Below, one piece after another: positions 8,058-17,231 of a stretch of DNA of 64,000 nt. The notes below the pieces were generated by a model. That model did not search any database and was not told the origin of the DNA. It saw nothing but the letters and a program-made list of their open reading frames with translations. A program made the position numbers and the translations under genes. This DNA comes from an uncultured Oscillospiraceae bacterium (GTDB lineage Bacteria > Bacillota > Clostridia > Oscillospirales > Oscillospiraceae), in NCBI GenBank assembly GCA_934589705.1, contig CAKTOH010000007.1:29652-93651 (forward strand), in the 5' to 3' direction. Positions within the stretch are counted from its first letter, which is position 1; the number at the start of each line of letters is the position of its first letter.

Positions 8058-8625
8058 TCAGCCGTGGGAAGTCCAGTTCGCTCAGATCCGTCACATCCAC
8101 CTCCAGCACCGGGCCGTTGGCCTGAAAACGGGTATATCCCCGGGCCGCGATATCGTCCAGAAACTGCTCATAGCTTTTTCTTGTGGGGTTTTCCAGGGGG
8201 GCTCCCGGCGGCTCCGGGTAGCAGTCGTTGACCACATGGCCCCGGTGCCGGGTGTTGGACAGATCCCGGGCGGCAAACCGCCGGTAGATGACCTCCGGGT
8301 CACCGGTGAGGCGAACCGTCACGGCGGTATAGTGATGGGTTTCCAGCAGTGCCATAATCCCGGGAATGGAAGCGTCCTCAAAATTATTTTCCAGAACAAA
8401 CGGTTTTCCCACTTTCATCAGCTGGGCCGCGGCGTAGTACAGAATGTGCATGGCCGCTGTGCCCAGCTGAACCTTTTCTGCCCGGCTGTGAAAGCCCAGA
8501 TCGTCAAACAGCACCTCCTTGATGGAGTCCTTGGACAGCATTGGAATTCCCAGAGACTCCGAAATCCTGACGGCGATGGTGCTCTTGCCGCTGGCGGGCA
8601 TACCGGCAACCAGAATGCAGTACAT
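7969..8625 (-). CDS. P-loop ATPase/kinase-like protein, probably frameshifted near its C-terminus
   Basis: The 218-residue frame starts MYCILVAGMPASGKSTIAVR, with a Walker A motif at residues 8-16 (GMPASGKST). It resembles the AAA_33/zeta-toxin-like family of small nucleotide kinases and sugar or antibiotic phosphotransferases. FVLENNFEDASIPGIMALL and RLTGDPEVIYRRFAARD are consistent with a lid and substrate region. The ATG follows TTAGGAGGAAACGCC. The last ~20 residues (AVPGYPLRLPTRNAQSHRK) look unlike coding sequence, and a better frame continues to 7830. The substrate cannot be told. The gene lies 11 bp downstream of the response regulator stop, on the same strand, and may be the operon's last gene. 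Confidence 0.75.
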   Translation of the reverse strand: MYCILVAGMPASGKSTIAVRISESLGIPMLSKDSIKEVLFDDLGFHSRAEKVQLGTAAMHILYYAAAQLMKVGKPFVLENNFEDASIPGIMALLETHHYTAVTVRLTGDPEVIYRRFAARDLSNTRHRGHVVNDCYPEPPGAPLENPTRKSYEQFLDDIAARGYTRFQANGPVLEVDVTDLSELDFPRLMGSLTGFVQRAVPGYPLRLPTRNAQSHRK

Positions 8626-8636
8626 GGCGTTTCCTC

Positions 8637-9380
8637 CTAAAAACGAAATGAAAGACTGTCCTGATACTCCGAGGGTGTTTTCCCGGTGATTTTCTTGAAG
8701 GTGTTGGAAAAATAGCCAATGTCCCGGTAGCCCACCTGTTCCGCCACCTCGTAGACCTTCACCCGGCAGTCCTTCAGCAGCTCCGCCGCCTTGTGGATGC
8801 GGTAGCGGGTCAGATATCCCAGAAGCGTGCTGCCGGTTTCCTTCCTGAAGGTGTGGCTCAGGTGCCCCTCGCTGATGTTCAGGCTCTGGGCCACGGAGCT
8901 GACGCTGATATCCGGCTCCTGATAGTGGTTCTTGATGTACTGGATTGCTTCGGAGACATAGCGGTTGCCGCTGCCGGTTTTCGGCTCCGGCAGCACTGTC
9001 TGCTTCGGTGCCAGCTTTGCCTGCACCCGCTGCACCGCCTTTTCCAGATCACCGTCATGGAAGGGCTTGAGCAGATAGTCCACCGCTTCCAGACGCAGGG
9101 CGGTCTGAACGTAGGAAAAGCTGTCGTAGGCGGTCAAGATGATGACATGAGTGGTTTTTCCTGCCTGTCGGAGCCGTTCCAGCATTTCGATGCCGTCCAT
9201 CTGGGGCATTTTCAGGTCGGTGATGATGAGGTCTGGGTCGCATTTTTCTGCCTTCTCCAACCCCTCCGCGCCGTTGGCGGCTTCGCCCACCACCACGCAG
9301 TCCAGCGTCGCCCAGTCCACGGTCAGCGCAATGCCCTTGCGGATGAGTTCTTCGTCCTCCACGATGAGTACTTTCAGCAT
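8637..9380 (-). CDS. AraC-type two-component response regulator
   Basis: The 247-residue protein has an N-terminal receiver domain (MLKVLIVEDEELIRKG) with acidic residues 8-10, phospho-acceptor Asp55 (ITDLKMPQMDG) and conserved Lys105 (YLLKPF). After a short linker comes a C-terminal AraC DNA-binding domain with two helix-turn-helix motifs (ISVSSVAQSLNISEGHLSHTFRK and VYEVAEQVGYRDIGYFSNTFKK). The start ATG overlaps the end of the kinase gene. Its partner is the kinase immediately upstream. The likely target is the divergent ABC importer promoter region at 12085-12288. Confidence 0.93.
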   Translation of the reverse strand: MLKVLIVEDEELIRKGIALTVDWATLDCVVVGEAANGAEGLEKAEKCDPDLIITDLKMPQMDGIEMLERLRQAGKTTHVIILTAYDSFSYVQTALRLEAVDYLLKPFHDGDLEKAVQRVQAKLAPKQTVLPEPKTGSGNRYVSEAIQYIKNHYQEPDISVSSVAQSLNISEGHLSHTFRKETGSTLLGYLTRYRIHKAAELLKDCRVKVYEVAEQVGYRDIGYFSNTFKKITGKTPSEYQDSLSFRF

Positions 9381-11074
9381 TCTTCTTCCTCCCTTCGGCG
9401 CAGGGGCAGCCGCGCCCGGACTCTCGCGCCGCTGCCGGCGGGGTTGTTGTCTAGATACAGGCCGTAGCGCTCCCCGTAGTGCTTTTTCAGAATGGTGTCC
9501 ACGTTGAATAGTCCCAGATGGTGTCCGCTGGGCGCGGACTCCCGGCGGTAAGGATGGCCGATCATATCCGGCGGCAGGCCGTGACCGTTGTCCGTGACGG
9601 TAATGAGCAGGTCTTCCCCCTCCTGAGCCGCCTCCACCCGGATGACGCTGTCGGAAATCCCTTCCAGGCCGTGGAGAATGGCGTTCTCCACAATGGGCTG
9701 CAAAATCATTTTGGGAACCATGCAAGTTTCCAGCTTCTCCGGCAGGCTGACCAGAAAGCTGAACTGGTCGGACAGCCGGATTTTTTGTATTTCCACATAC
9801 CGGTTCAGCACCTCCACCTCCCGGCGCAGAGGCACAAATTCCTCGGCAGAGATACAAAACCGCAGGATATCCGCCAGATTCGTGGACATCAGCGCCACCT
9901 GCGGCACATGGTTGATTTTGCTGATCCACTTCATGGTGTCCAGCGTGTTGCACAGGAAATGGGGATTCAGCTGAGCCTGCAGCATCCGTACCTGGGCCTG
10001 ATTCAGCTCCCGTTGATTTTCCACCAGCTCCTGCCGGTTGGCCTTCAGGGCCAGAACCATGTGATTAAAGCCGGATGCCAGCTGACCCAGCTCATCCTCT
10101 CCGTCCCGGGAGACGTGGACGTCCAGATCGTCCTGCTCCAGCCGGGAGAAGGCTTTCAGCAGCCGCCCGATGGGCTGGGAGATCCGGCGGCTCAGAGGCA
10201 GGCAGAGCACCGCGGAAATCACAATGCCCATCAGAACACAGAAAAAGCTGGCGGCGTGGAGCAGCCTCATGGTGCGCTGAGTAAACATCTGGGGCTGACG
10301 CAGTACCAGATACAGGCCGGTGGGCGGATGCTCCTGAATTAGCAGGCGGTATTCCTCCGTCTCCGCGCCGGGATTGCCGTTGCGCAGCAGTTGGCCACGC
10401 AGGGAATCCGCCAGCTCCTCCTTCATGCCGCTCTGGCTGGCGTAGACCGGGTGCCAGTACCGATTTAGAATCAGAACCTCATTGGAACTGCCGTATTTGC
10501 CGGCGAAGAGCTTTTGAAAATTCTCCTCGGACAGTTCCATCACCAGATAGCCCAGCGGTTCTCCCTGAGGATTTTTCAGAAGCGCCGCGCCCTGCAGCAG
10601 GGTTTTGCCGCCGTCCATGGGTGCCTGATACACCGCCTGCCTGCCGGCATTTTTCGCTGCGAACAGGACGCCCCACCGGGTGGAAAGGGTGGTGCCTGCT
10701 GTAACGCTGCCGGTGGAATAGCGCAGACTGCCCCGCAGATCATACAAAGAGTAATCCGCCAGATCCCGGCTGCCCTCAGTGGCCAGGAACAGGGCGGTAT
10801 TGATTTGGGTGTCCTCCCGGCTGGTAAAAGCCCGGGGCAGCAGGCGGCTTTCTTCCAACGCTCGGGCTGCCCCCGGCAGGGCGTCGCTGATCCGATCCAG
10901 GGCGGTCATCAGGTGGGCGGTCTGGGTCTGGGCGTCGGTGTCCAGCTGCTTCGTCATCTGAATCCGGGAAATTTGGGACAGCATGGTGGAGCAGATGATC
11001 ATGGGTACCAGAGAGGCGATCAGGAAGGATAGCAGCAGCCGGTTTCGGAAGGAACGGCTCTGAGGTCGGGTCAT
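9374..11074 (-). CDS. Membrane sensor histidine kinase (HisKA_7TM-less, LytS/YesM-like)
   Basis: The 566-residue protein has a transmembrane helix at about residues 12-32, a long extracytoplasmic sensor region to about 265, and a second helix (ASFFCVLMGIVISAVLCL, about 275-292). A HAMP linker leads to the YesM-type kinase core with His372 in QLNPHFLCNTLDTMKW, an N-box (PIVENAILHGLEG) and a G-box (DNGHGLPP). It should phosphorylate the AraC-type regulator encoded next. The ATG at 11074 overlaps the stop of the upstream binding-protein gene (TCATGA), so all three are translationally coupled. This arrangement suggests the lipoprotein presents the signal to the sensor domain. Confidence 0.92.
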   Translation of the reverse strand: MTRPQSRSFRNRLLLSFLIASLVPMIICSTMLSQISRIQMTKQLDTDAQTQTAHLMTALDRISDALPGAARALEESRLLPRAFTSREDTQINTALFLATEGSRDLADYSLYDLRGSLRYSTGSVTAGTTLSTRWGVLFAAKNAGRQAVYQAPMDGGKTLLQGAALLKNPQGEPLGYLVMELSEENFQKLFAGKYGSSNEVLILNRYWHPVYASQSGMKEELADSLRGQLLRNGNPGAETEEYRLLIQEHPPTGLYLVLRQPQMFTQRTMRLLHAASFFCVLMGIVISAVLCLPLSRRISQPIGRLLKAFSRLEQDDLDVHVSRDGEDELGQLASGFNHMVLALKANRQELVENQRELNQAQVRMLQAQLNPHFLCNTLDTMKWISKINHVPQVALMSTNLADILRFCISAEEFVPLRREVEVLNRYVEIQKIRLSDQFSFLVSLPEKLETCMVPKMILQPIVENAILHGLEGISDSVIRVEAAQEGEDLLITVTDNGHGLPPDMIGHPYRRESAPSGHHLGLFNVDTILKKHYGERYGLYLDNNPAGSGARVRARLPLRRREEEEC

Positions 11075-12084
11075 GACGGCACCTCCCCAAGCAGGAAGGA
11101 CCATTCCGACAGCAGCCGGTCCCGGTTCTGGCTGGCCCATTCCACATCGTAGGACACCATGTTCAGGGTGGACAGCGGCGGCAGGGAGGGGTCCGCGGGA
11201 ATGTCCGCCCGGACCGTCCGGCGGCAGAACCGCTGACCCACCATGGACTGTACATCGGTGCTGACGGTGAAATCCAGAAACAGTCTGGCGTTGTCCCCGT
11301 GGGGCGCGCCCTTCACCAGCGCACTGCCGTCGGGGACACAGGAAGTGCCGTCGGACGGGTAGACCAAAGCGATGTCCTCCCCGGCGGCGATATGTTGGAG
11401 GGCAGTCTCCTCCAGCGTGATGCCCACCAAGGCGCTTCCGTCCGCGACTGCGGTCAGCACCGCGCCGGAGCTGTCCAGCTGCTTTCCATCCAGCGCAGCG
11501 CACAGCCGAGTCAGGCTATCCTCCATCTCACCGCCCGTCTGAAGCCGGGTCACCAGCGCCGTATAGGAGGAACCGGATATCTGGGGGTCGGCAAAGGCGA
11601 TTTTTCCCCGAAAAGCCGGGGATTCCAGATCCTTCCAGCTCGTTAAGGACTCCGGGGCCACCAGTTTGGTATTGTACACCAGCACCACGGGCAGGGCGGA
11701 AAAAGGCGTCCAGCAGCCGGACTCCGCCTGAAACTGCTCGGAGATACCGGCGGCCTCCCGACAGATATAGGGGCTGAAGCAGTCCTGATAGGACTCGAGG
11801 CTCTCCACACCGCCGCCGAACATCACGTCCGCCTTTGGCGCGTCCGCTTCCTGCTGGATGCGCTGGAGCAGCTCATTGGTGCCGCCGCTGACCACGTCCA
11901 CCCAGATGCCTGTGCGCTCCTCAAACTCCCGGATAATGGGAGTGTAGACCTCCTCTTTATGGGAGGTGTAGACCACCAGCCGCTGAGCCTCTCCGGGGGT
12001 ACAGGGAAGCGGCTCCGGCTGCTTTGCGGTGCAGCCTGCCAGCAGGGGAAGGAGCAGGGCCAGAATCAGAATTTGTTTTTTCAT
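11071..12084 (-). CDS. Extracellular solute-binding lipoprotein, probable sensor accessory
   Basis: The protein starts MKKQILILALLLPLLAGCTA, with a signal peptide and lipobox whose cysteine (residue 18) would be lipidated. The mature part resembles the ferric/phosphosugar (FbpA/AfuA/PgtC-like) binding-protein class: VVYTSHKEEVYTPIIREFEERTGI, GGTNELLQRIQQE, GGGVESLESY. GGAG lies 8 nt before the ATG at 12084 but only 2 nt before the ATG at 12090, so the later start is preferred. Because it is the first gene of the kinase-regulator operon, it probably binds the signal ligand for the sensor, as PgtC does in the PgtABC system. The ligand is unknown. Confidence 0.85.
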   Translation of the reverse strand: MKKQILILALLLPLLAGCTAKQPEPLPCTPGEAQRLVVYTSHKEEVYTPIIREFEERTGIWVDVVSGGTNELLQRIQQEADAPKADVMFGGGVESLESYQDCFSPYICREAAGISEQFQAESGCWTPFSALPVVLVYNTKLVAPESLTSWKDLESPAFRGKIAFADPQISGSSYTALVTRLQTGGEMEDSLTRLCAALDGKQLDSSGAVLTAVADGSALVGITLEETALQHIAAGEDIALVYPSDGTSCVPDGSALVKGAPHGDNARLFLDFTVSTDVQSMVGQRFCRRTVRADIPADPSLPPLSTLNMVSYDVEWASQNRDRLLSEWSFLLGEVPS

Positions 12085-12121
12085 AGGCATATCTCCGCTA
12101 GGCTTTGAATGAAGTGACTAA

Positions 12122-12127
12122 ATTATA
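12122..12127 (-). promoter_or_regulatory. Extended -10 box for the sensor operon
   Basis: On the minus strand TGCTATAAT places an extended -10 (TATAAT, 12127-12122) about 40 nt upstream of the lipoprotein gene. No good -35 is seen, as is common for extended -10 promoters. Confidence 0.5.
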
Positions 12128-12288
12128 GCACATAGGTCTCGCGATTTCATCATATTTTACACAGAAATCAGAAATATGCAAAAAATATCAGTTTTGACCG
12201 GTTTATTTTTGTTTGTTTTGCCATTAGACTATAAGCACAGCAGGGAACAAGACCTGCCGCCGAATAAATCTTTTGAGGAGGAACTGAA
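12128..12288 (+). promoter_or_regulatory. Divergent control region of the ABC importer
   Basis: This AT-rich stretch separates the sensor operon from the importer. It contains TATAAG at 12230-12235 without a well-spaced -35, and repeated TTTTG-CC boxes at 12192-12199 and 12216-12222 that could be regulator sites. The weak core promoter fits activation by the AraC-type regulator. This is inference only. Confidence 0.35.
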
Positions 12289-13680
12289 ATGAAACGTATC
12301 GTCGCAATGCTTCTGGTTCTGTGCATGGCGCTGGGCCTGGCCGCCTGCGGACAGAAGGCCCCCGCTCCCACGGAAGCCCCCGCTGCTTCCGCCGAGGCCG
12401 CTCCCGCCGCTACGGAAGCCCCCGTCGAGGAAAATCTGACGGAAACCCAGAAAATCATCAAGGAAGCTCAGACCATGACCCTCGAGGAGTTGGCCAAAAA
12501 GGCCATCGAGGAGTCCAACGGCAAGATGTTCTACGGCGTGGGCAACTCCAGCCGCGGCAAGAGCGCCCTGCCTCTGTTCATCGCCTACTTACAGACCATC
12601 GACCCCAGCTACAACATGGACTTCGAGTGGCAGCAGCCCAAGAACAACAAGATCTTCGATCAGCTCACCGCTGACTCCCTGAAGGACACCGGCACCTTCG
12701 CCATGACCCTGATTCAGGACGGCAACCAGATCGAGAGCAAGATGGTTCAGACCGGTATTCTGGACACCTTCATCCCCAAGGACTGGGCCGATGCCAACGG
12801 CACCACTGCCGAAGAGTACAAGGGTTTCCTGGCTCTGCAGACCCTGAACAAGGTCTTCATGTACAACAACACCGGCAGCAAGACTTATGACAACTGCTGG
12901 GACTTCGTCGCCGAGGGCGAGCATGGTCTGTACATGGACATCGATTCCGAGATCGTCGGCAAGAACTTCCTGTATATGCTCACCGAGGACACCTACGCCG
13001 GCTGGCTGAAAGAAGCCTACAACGCCCTGCCCGCCGAGGAGCAGGCCTACTTCCAGCCCACTATCAAGGCCATGGAGTCCGAGGCCGCTGATCTGGGCCT
13101 TGGCCCCGACGGTGCCTACGCGCTGGCTTGGATCAAGCTGTGGGTAGAGAGCTACAACGCCCAGACCGATGACGGCCCCATCTGCAACACTCTGGTCGAT
13201 AAGAGTGCTACCGATCAGTTTGGCCTGCTGGTTTACTCCAAGCTCCGCTCCGTTGAGGAATCCAACTCCGTCTCCGTGAACAACGTCAACGTTGCCGCTT
13301 ACACCGACGGCTATCAGGGCATCGGCGGCTACGGCTACTGCCACTACCTGTTCGTCACCGACAACAGCCCCCTGCCCTGGACTGCCTGTGCCTTCATCGC
13401 CTACATGACCTGCACCGAGGACGGCTTCTCCGCCTGGGGCAAGGACATGGGCGGCTACTCCTCCAACCCCAAGGTTGCTGAGGCTACCGAAAACACCCGT
13501 CACCATCAGACCGGCGGTTACGTGGACGGCGTCAGCGTCTACGAGGCCAAGAACGACCGGGGCTACGACTGGTGGACCACCGACGGCAAGCTGGTTCTGG
13601 AAGATCCCGAGTACTGCGCTTCCGTTGCCTTCACTGTAGGCAGCTGGATCGAAATGCTGACCAAGTACAGCGCAGGCTAA
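12289..13680 (+). CDS. ABC transporter substrate-binding lipoprotein
   Basis: The 463-residue protein has a signal peptide and lipobox (MKRIVAMLLVLCMALGLAAC, Cys20), then an Ala/Pro/Glu linker of about 30 residues and a large extracellular binding domain. The ribosome binding site is GAGGAGG-like, just before the ATG. It is longer than typical FbpA-type proteins (about 340 residues). It is the first gene of a binding protein-permease-ATPase set whose permease and ATPase belong to the ferric/phosphonate/phosphosugar branch. The ligand cannot be read from sequence. The closing pgmB-like gene and the neighbouring sensor system hint at a phosphorylated sugar or related compound. Confidence 0.87.
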   Translation: MKRIVAMLLVLCMALGLAACGQKAPAPTEAPAASAEAAPAATEAPVEENLTETQKIIKEAQTMTLEELAKKAIEESNGKMFYGVGNSSRGKSALPLFIAYLQTIDPSYNMDFEWQQPKNNKIFDQLTADSLKDTGTFAMTLIQDGNQIESKMVQTGILDTFIPKDWADANGTTAEEYKGFLALQTLNKVFMYNNTGSKTYDNCWDFVAEGEHGLYMDIDSEIVGKNFLYMLTEDTYAGWLKEAYNALPAEEQAYFQPTIKAMESEAADLGLGPDGAYALAWIKLWVESYNAQTDDGPICNTLVDKSATDQFGLLVYSKLRSVEESNSVSVNNVNVAAYTDGYQGIGGYGYCHYLFVTDNSPLPWTACAFIAYMTCTEDGFSAWGKDMGGYSSNPKVAEATENTRHHQTGGYVDGVSVYEAKNDRGYDWWTTDGKLVLEDPEYCASVAFTVGSWIEMLTKYSAG

Positions 13681-13714
13681 ATTCCAGAGAAATTTCAGTC
13701 AAGTAACAAAGACG

Positions 13715-13752
13715 GCGCCTCTGGATCTGCCCAACGATCGATCCGGAGGCGC
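13715..13752 (+). other. Intercistronic stem-loop after the binding-protein gene
   Basis: GCGCCTCTGGATC pairs with GATCCGGAGGCGC (one mismatch) around a short loop, ending just before the permease gene without a proper T-run. Such structures after binding-protein genes usually stabilise the upstream mRNA and allow only part of transcription to continue. Confidence 0.65.
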
Positions 13753-13775
13753 TTCCCTTTCCGGAAGGAGGTTCC

Positions 13776-15605
13776 ATGAAAACAATCGCCAATCCCCCCG
13801 CCAGCCGCCTCACCATCGGGCTGAACAAGACGAAAACCTTCTTTTCCAAGCCCTATAACGTGATCCTGCTGCTGATGGGCATTGTCTTTACCGTTACCAC
13901 CGTCGCCCCCATTTTGGCCATCATTCAGGACACCCTGAAAATTCACCCCGGCACCATCGATGCCCACCTGACCGGGCAGGTGTCCGGCTATACCCTCGTC
14001 AACTACATCGACCTCTTTACCAGCCGGATGGCAAAAACCAACCTGTGGACGCCCCTGCTGAACACCCTCCTGCTGGCAGTGGGCACCTGCATCGTGTCCA
14101 TTCTGTTCGGCGGCATTGTGGCCTTCCTCGTCACCCGCACCAACATGGCATGGCGCAAGTACATCAGTTCCATCTTTATTTTCCCCTATATCATGCCACA
14201 GTGGACGCTGGCCGTGGTGTGGCAGAACCTTTTTAACTCCAACGCCGTCACCGGCACCTCCAACGGTCTTCTCGCGGCCCTGTTCGGCATCGAGATGCCC
14301 ATGTGGTGGTGCAAGGGTCTGTTCCCCAGTATGGTGGTGCTGGGCCTGCACTACGCCCCCTTTGCCTACATTCTTATCGGCGGCATTTTCCGCAACATGG
14401 ACGCGAACCTTGAGGAAGCCGCCACCATTCTGGACACCCCCAAGTGGAAGATCATGACCCGCATCACCCTGCCCATGGTCAAGCCCGCCATTCTGTCCAC
14501 CATTCTGCTGGTCTTCGGCAGCGCCATGGGTTCCTACCCCGTGCCCCATTATCTGGGCCTCAGCACCCTGTCCACCAAGTACGTCTCCATGAACTCCAAG
14601 TATACCGGCGAAGCCAGCATCCTTGCCATCATCATGATGATCTTCGGCGTGGCCATCATGATGCTGAATCAGCTGTCTCTCACCAGCCGGAAGAACTACA
14701 CCACCGTCACCGGCAAATCCGGTCAGATCTCCAAGATCAATCTGGGTAAATCTGGCAAGTACATCATCGCCCTGATTCTGGTGATCCTGACCTTCTTCAC
14801 CAGCATTTTTCCCATCGTCTCCTTCGCCTTCGAGACGTTTCTGCCCAACCCCGGCGACTACTCCTTCCTGTACACCGGCGATACCAGCAACCTGACCACC
14901 AAGTGGTGGGTCACCAGCGAAAACGTCACCGAGAACGGTATGTACGGCCAGAAGGGCATCCTCCACAACGAGACCATCTGGCACGCCTTCCGGGGTACCA
15001 TCTTTGTCAGCGTGTGCTGCGCACTGCTGGCGGGCACCATCGGCACGCTGGTTGGCTACGCGGTGTCCAAGAACCGGCGAAGCAAATGGGCGAATTATGT
15101 CAACTCAATGGCCTTCCTGCCATACCTGATGCCCTCTCTGGCAGTCGGCGCGGCCTTCTTCATTCTGTTCTCCACGGAGAAGCTGAACCTGTTTAACACC
15201 TACACCCTGCTGATCATCGTGGGCACCATCAAGTACATCCCCTTCGCCAGCCGCAGTTCCCTGAACTCCATGCTGCAGCTGTCCGGCGAGATCGAGGAAG
15301 CCGCCATCATTCAGGACATCCCATGGATCAAGCGCATGACCCGCATCATCATCCCCATCCAGAAATCCTCCATCATCAGCGGCTACCTGCTGCCCTTCAT
15401 GACCTGCCTGCGGGAGCTGAGCCTGTTCATGCTGCTGTGCGTACAGGGCTTCATCCTGTCCACCACGCTGGATTACTTCGATGAAATGGGCCTGTATGCC
15501 TTCTCCAGCGGCATCAACCTGATCCTCATCATCACCATTCTGGTGTGCAACACCCTTGTCAACAAAGTCACCGGCGCAAGCCTGGATAAAGGAATCGGAG
15601 GTTAA
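13776..15605 (+). CDS. ABC transporter permease, fused two-domain type
   Basis: The 609-residue integral membrane protein contains two tandem BPD_transp_1 permease domains, roughly residues 60-300 and 390-605. Each has a cytoplasmic EAA loop: EEAATILDTPKWKIMTRITLP and EEAAIIQDIPWIKRMTRIIIP. This fused form is typical of FbpB/AfuB-type importers, where one chain supplies both halves of the channel. About a dozen hydrophobic segments are visible. The ATG at 13776 follows GGAAGGAGG. The ATPase gene follows three nucleotides after the stop. Confidence 0.92.
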   Translation: MKTIANPPASRLTIGLNKTKTFFSKPYNVILLLMGIVFTVTTVAPILAIIQDTLKIHPGTIDAHLTGQVSGYTLVNYIDLFTSRMAKTNLWTPLLNTLLLAVGTCIVSILFGGIVAFLVTRTNMAWRKYISSIFIFPYIMPQWTLAVVWQNLFNSNAVTGTSNGLLAALFGIEMPMWWCKGLFPSMVVLGLHYAPFAYILIGGIFRNMDANLEEAATILDTPKWKIMTRITLPMVKPAILSTILLVFGSAMGSYPVPHYLGLSTLSTKYVSMNSKYTGEASILAIIMMIFGVAIMMLNQLSLTSRKNYTTVTGKSGQISKINLGKSGKYIIALILVILTFFTSIFPIVSFAFETFLPNPGDYSFLYTGDTSNLTTKWWVTSENVTENGMYGQKGILHNETIWHAFRGTIFVSVCCALLAGTIGTLVGYAVSKNRRSKWANYVNSMAFLPYLMPSLAVGAAFFILFSTEKLNLFNTYTLLIIVGTIKYIPFASRSSLNSMLQLSGEIEEAAIIQDIPWIKRMTRIIIPIQKSSIISGYLLPFMTCLRELSLFMLLCVQGFILSTTLDYFDEMGLYAFSSGINLILIITILVCNTLVNKVTGASLDKGIGG

Positions 15606-15608
15606 ATC

Positions 15609-17231
15609 ATGCCTGAAATCAGATTAGAGCATATCACCAAGCGCTGGGGCAGGTTCTATGGTGTGGACGACCTGAATCTGGTCATTGAAAATAACGCGTT
15701 TGTCACCCTGCTGGGCCCCTCCGGCTGCGGCAAGACCACCACCCTGCGGATGATCGCGGGACTGGAGACCCCCACTAGCGGACGCATCACCATCGGCGAC
15801 ACGGTGGTATTCGACAGTGAGCTGGGCATCAACATCCCCGCCAACAAGCGGAAGGTGGGCTTCCTCTTCCAGAACTATGCCCTGTGGCCCAACATGACCG
15901 TCTACCAGAATATTTCCTTCGGCCTGTCAAACATCAAGGAGGAAATGCCGAAGATCAGCTTTGAGGCGAAAAACGCCGCCCGTCTGGCACAGATCCTCAA
16001 AAATCCTCAGGATGTGGTAAAGACGCTTGAGGAATGCCGGGATAAAAACGGCAAGCTGGACGAAAAGAAGGCCATCATCAAGCTGATCGATACCTACACC
16101 ATCTCCCAGTACACTGCCAAAAAGCTGTTCGGCTATCATTTGGAGCAGGGTAAGGACGTGTCCGCCGAGGTAAAGGCTCTGGAAGAAAAGGTGGAGGCCG
16201 CTCGAAAGGCTCAGCCCTTCAACGAGAACTTTGAGCTTCTCAAGGACGGCAAGGTGGAAACTGCTGTGCGCAAGCTGACCAAAGAAGAGGTCGACCTGTC
16301 CGTGCGCCGGGTGTCCCGCATCGTCAAAATCAGTATGTTCATGGACCGCTATCCCGCGGAGCTGTCCGGCGGTCAGCAGCAGCGTGTGGCCATCGCCCGG
16401 ACGCTGGCTCCCGAGCCCAGCGTGCTGTTCATGGACGAGCCGCTTTCCAATCTGGATGCCAAACTGCGTCTGGAAATGCGCTATGAATTGCAGCGGCTCC
16501 ATGTGGAGACCGGCTCCACCTTCGTATACGTCACCCACGACCAAATGGAAGCCATGACGCTGGCAACGCAGATCTGCCTGATGACCAACGGTGTCCTTCA
16601 GCAGTATGCCGCGCCACTGGAAGTTTACAATCACCCTGCCAATCTTTTTGCGGCAGACTTCGTGGGCAACCCCTCCATCAACTTTGTGGAGGCCAAGGGC
16701 TGGCAGGGGCCTGAGGGCAGCATTGAGCTGACACTGCTGGACGGACACAAGGCAGTTTTCACCCCCGAGCAGCCATTGCAGCTGCCCCAGTGGTTCCAAC
16801 GGCGGGACGAGGAGCTGGAAGCCCAGGCGCAGGCTCTGAAGGCCCGTGCGGGAGAGAGCGGCTACGTGGAAAAGAGCAACAAGGACGAGACCTTCCGCTA
16901 CCACATCGCCAGAGTCAACGACGAGGACGACGGCATCCACGAGGAGCCGGTGCTCACCAACGAGGATCTGGTGCTGGGCATCCGCCCGGAGTTCCTGTCC
17001 ATCACCGGCGGTGGAAATGTGGAGTGCGAGATTTACGGTGCCATGCCCACTGGCATGGAATCCACCGTCAAGGTGCGCATCGGAGAGTATCTGCTCACCG
17101 GCGTGGTCTTCGGCAGTACCCTGTTTACCATCGGAAGCAAACACCTGCTGGATATCACCGGCAGCAGCGTGATGCTCTTTGACCGGTCAAGCGGTCGGCG
17201 CATCACCTCCGGCACCCTGAAGCTGCTATGA
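15609..17231 (+). CDS. ABC transporter ATPase with large insertion in the helical domain
   Basis: The 540-residue ATPase has Walker A GPSGCGKTT (36-44), Q-loop Gln88 (QNYALWPNMTVYQN), signature LSGGQ (252-256), Walker B SVLFMDEP (271-278) and switch His310. A C-terminal TOBE-like region reaches residue 540. In MalK/FbpC relatives the Q-loop and signature are about 52 residues apart; here they are 164 apart. This indicates an insertion of about 110 residues (roughly 112-235), rich in Lys and Glu and predicted helical. The insertion would lie by the helical subdomain that contacts the permease. The ribosome binding site is GGAGG before the ATG. The stop overlaps the ATG of the pgmB-like gene. 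Confidence 0.9.
   Translation: MPEIRLEHITKRWGRFYGVDDLNLVIENNAFVTLLGPSGCGKTTTLRMIAGLETPTSGRITIGDTVVFDSELGINIPANKRKVGFLFQNYALWPNMTVYQNISFGLSNIKEEMPKISFEAKNAARLAQILKNPQDVVKTLEECRDKNGKLDEKKAIIKLIDTYTISQYTAKKLFGYHLEQGKDVSAEVKALEEKVEAARKAQPFNENFELLKDGKVETAVRKLTKEEVDLSVRRVSRIVKISMFMDRYPAELSGGQQQRVAIARTLAPEPSVLFMDEPLSNLDAKLRLEMRYELQRLHVETGSTFVYVTHDQMEAMTLATQICLMTNGVLQQYAAPLEVYNHPANLFAADFVGNPSINFVEAKGWQGPEGSIELTLLDGHKAVFTPEQPLQLPQWFQRRDEELEAQAQALKARAGESGYVEKSNKDETFRYHIARVNDEDDGIHEEPVLTNEDLVLGIRPEFLSITGGGNVECEIYGAMPTGMESTVKVRIGEYLLTGVVFGSTLFTIGSKHLLDITGSSVMLFDRSSGRRITSGTLKLL

Noticed and set aside
13695..14984. Long minus-strand open frame across the fused permease gene
   Set aside because: It is a shadow of the plus-strand permease: Gly/His/Gln-rich, no ribosome binding site, no family pattern. 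GC-rich codon use keeps the antisense frame open.
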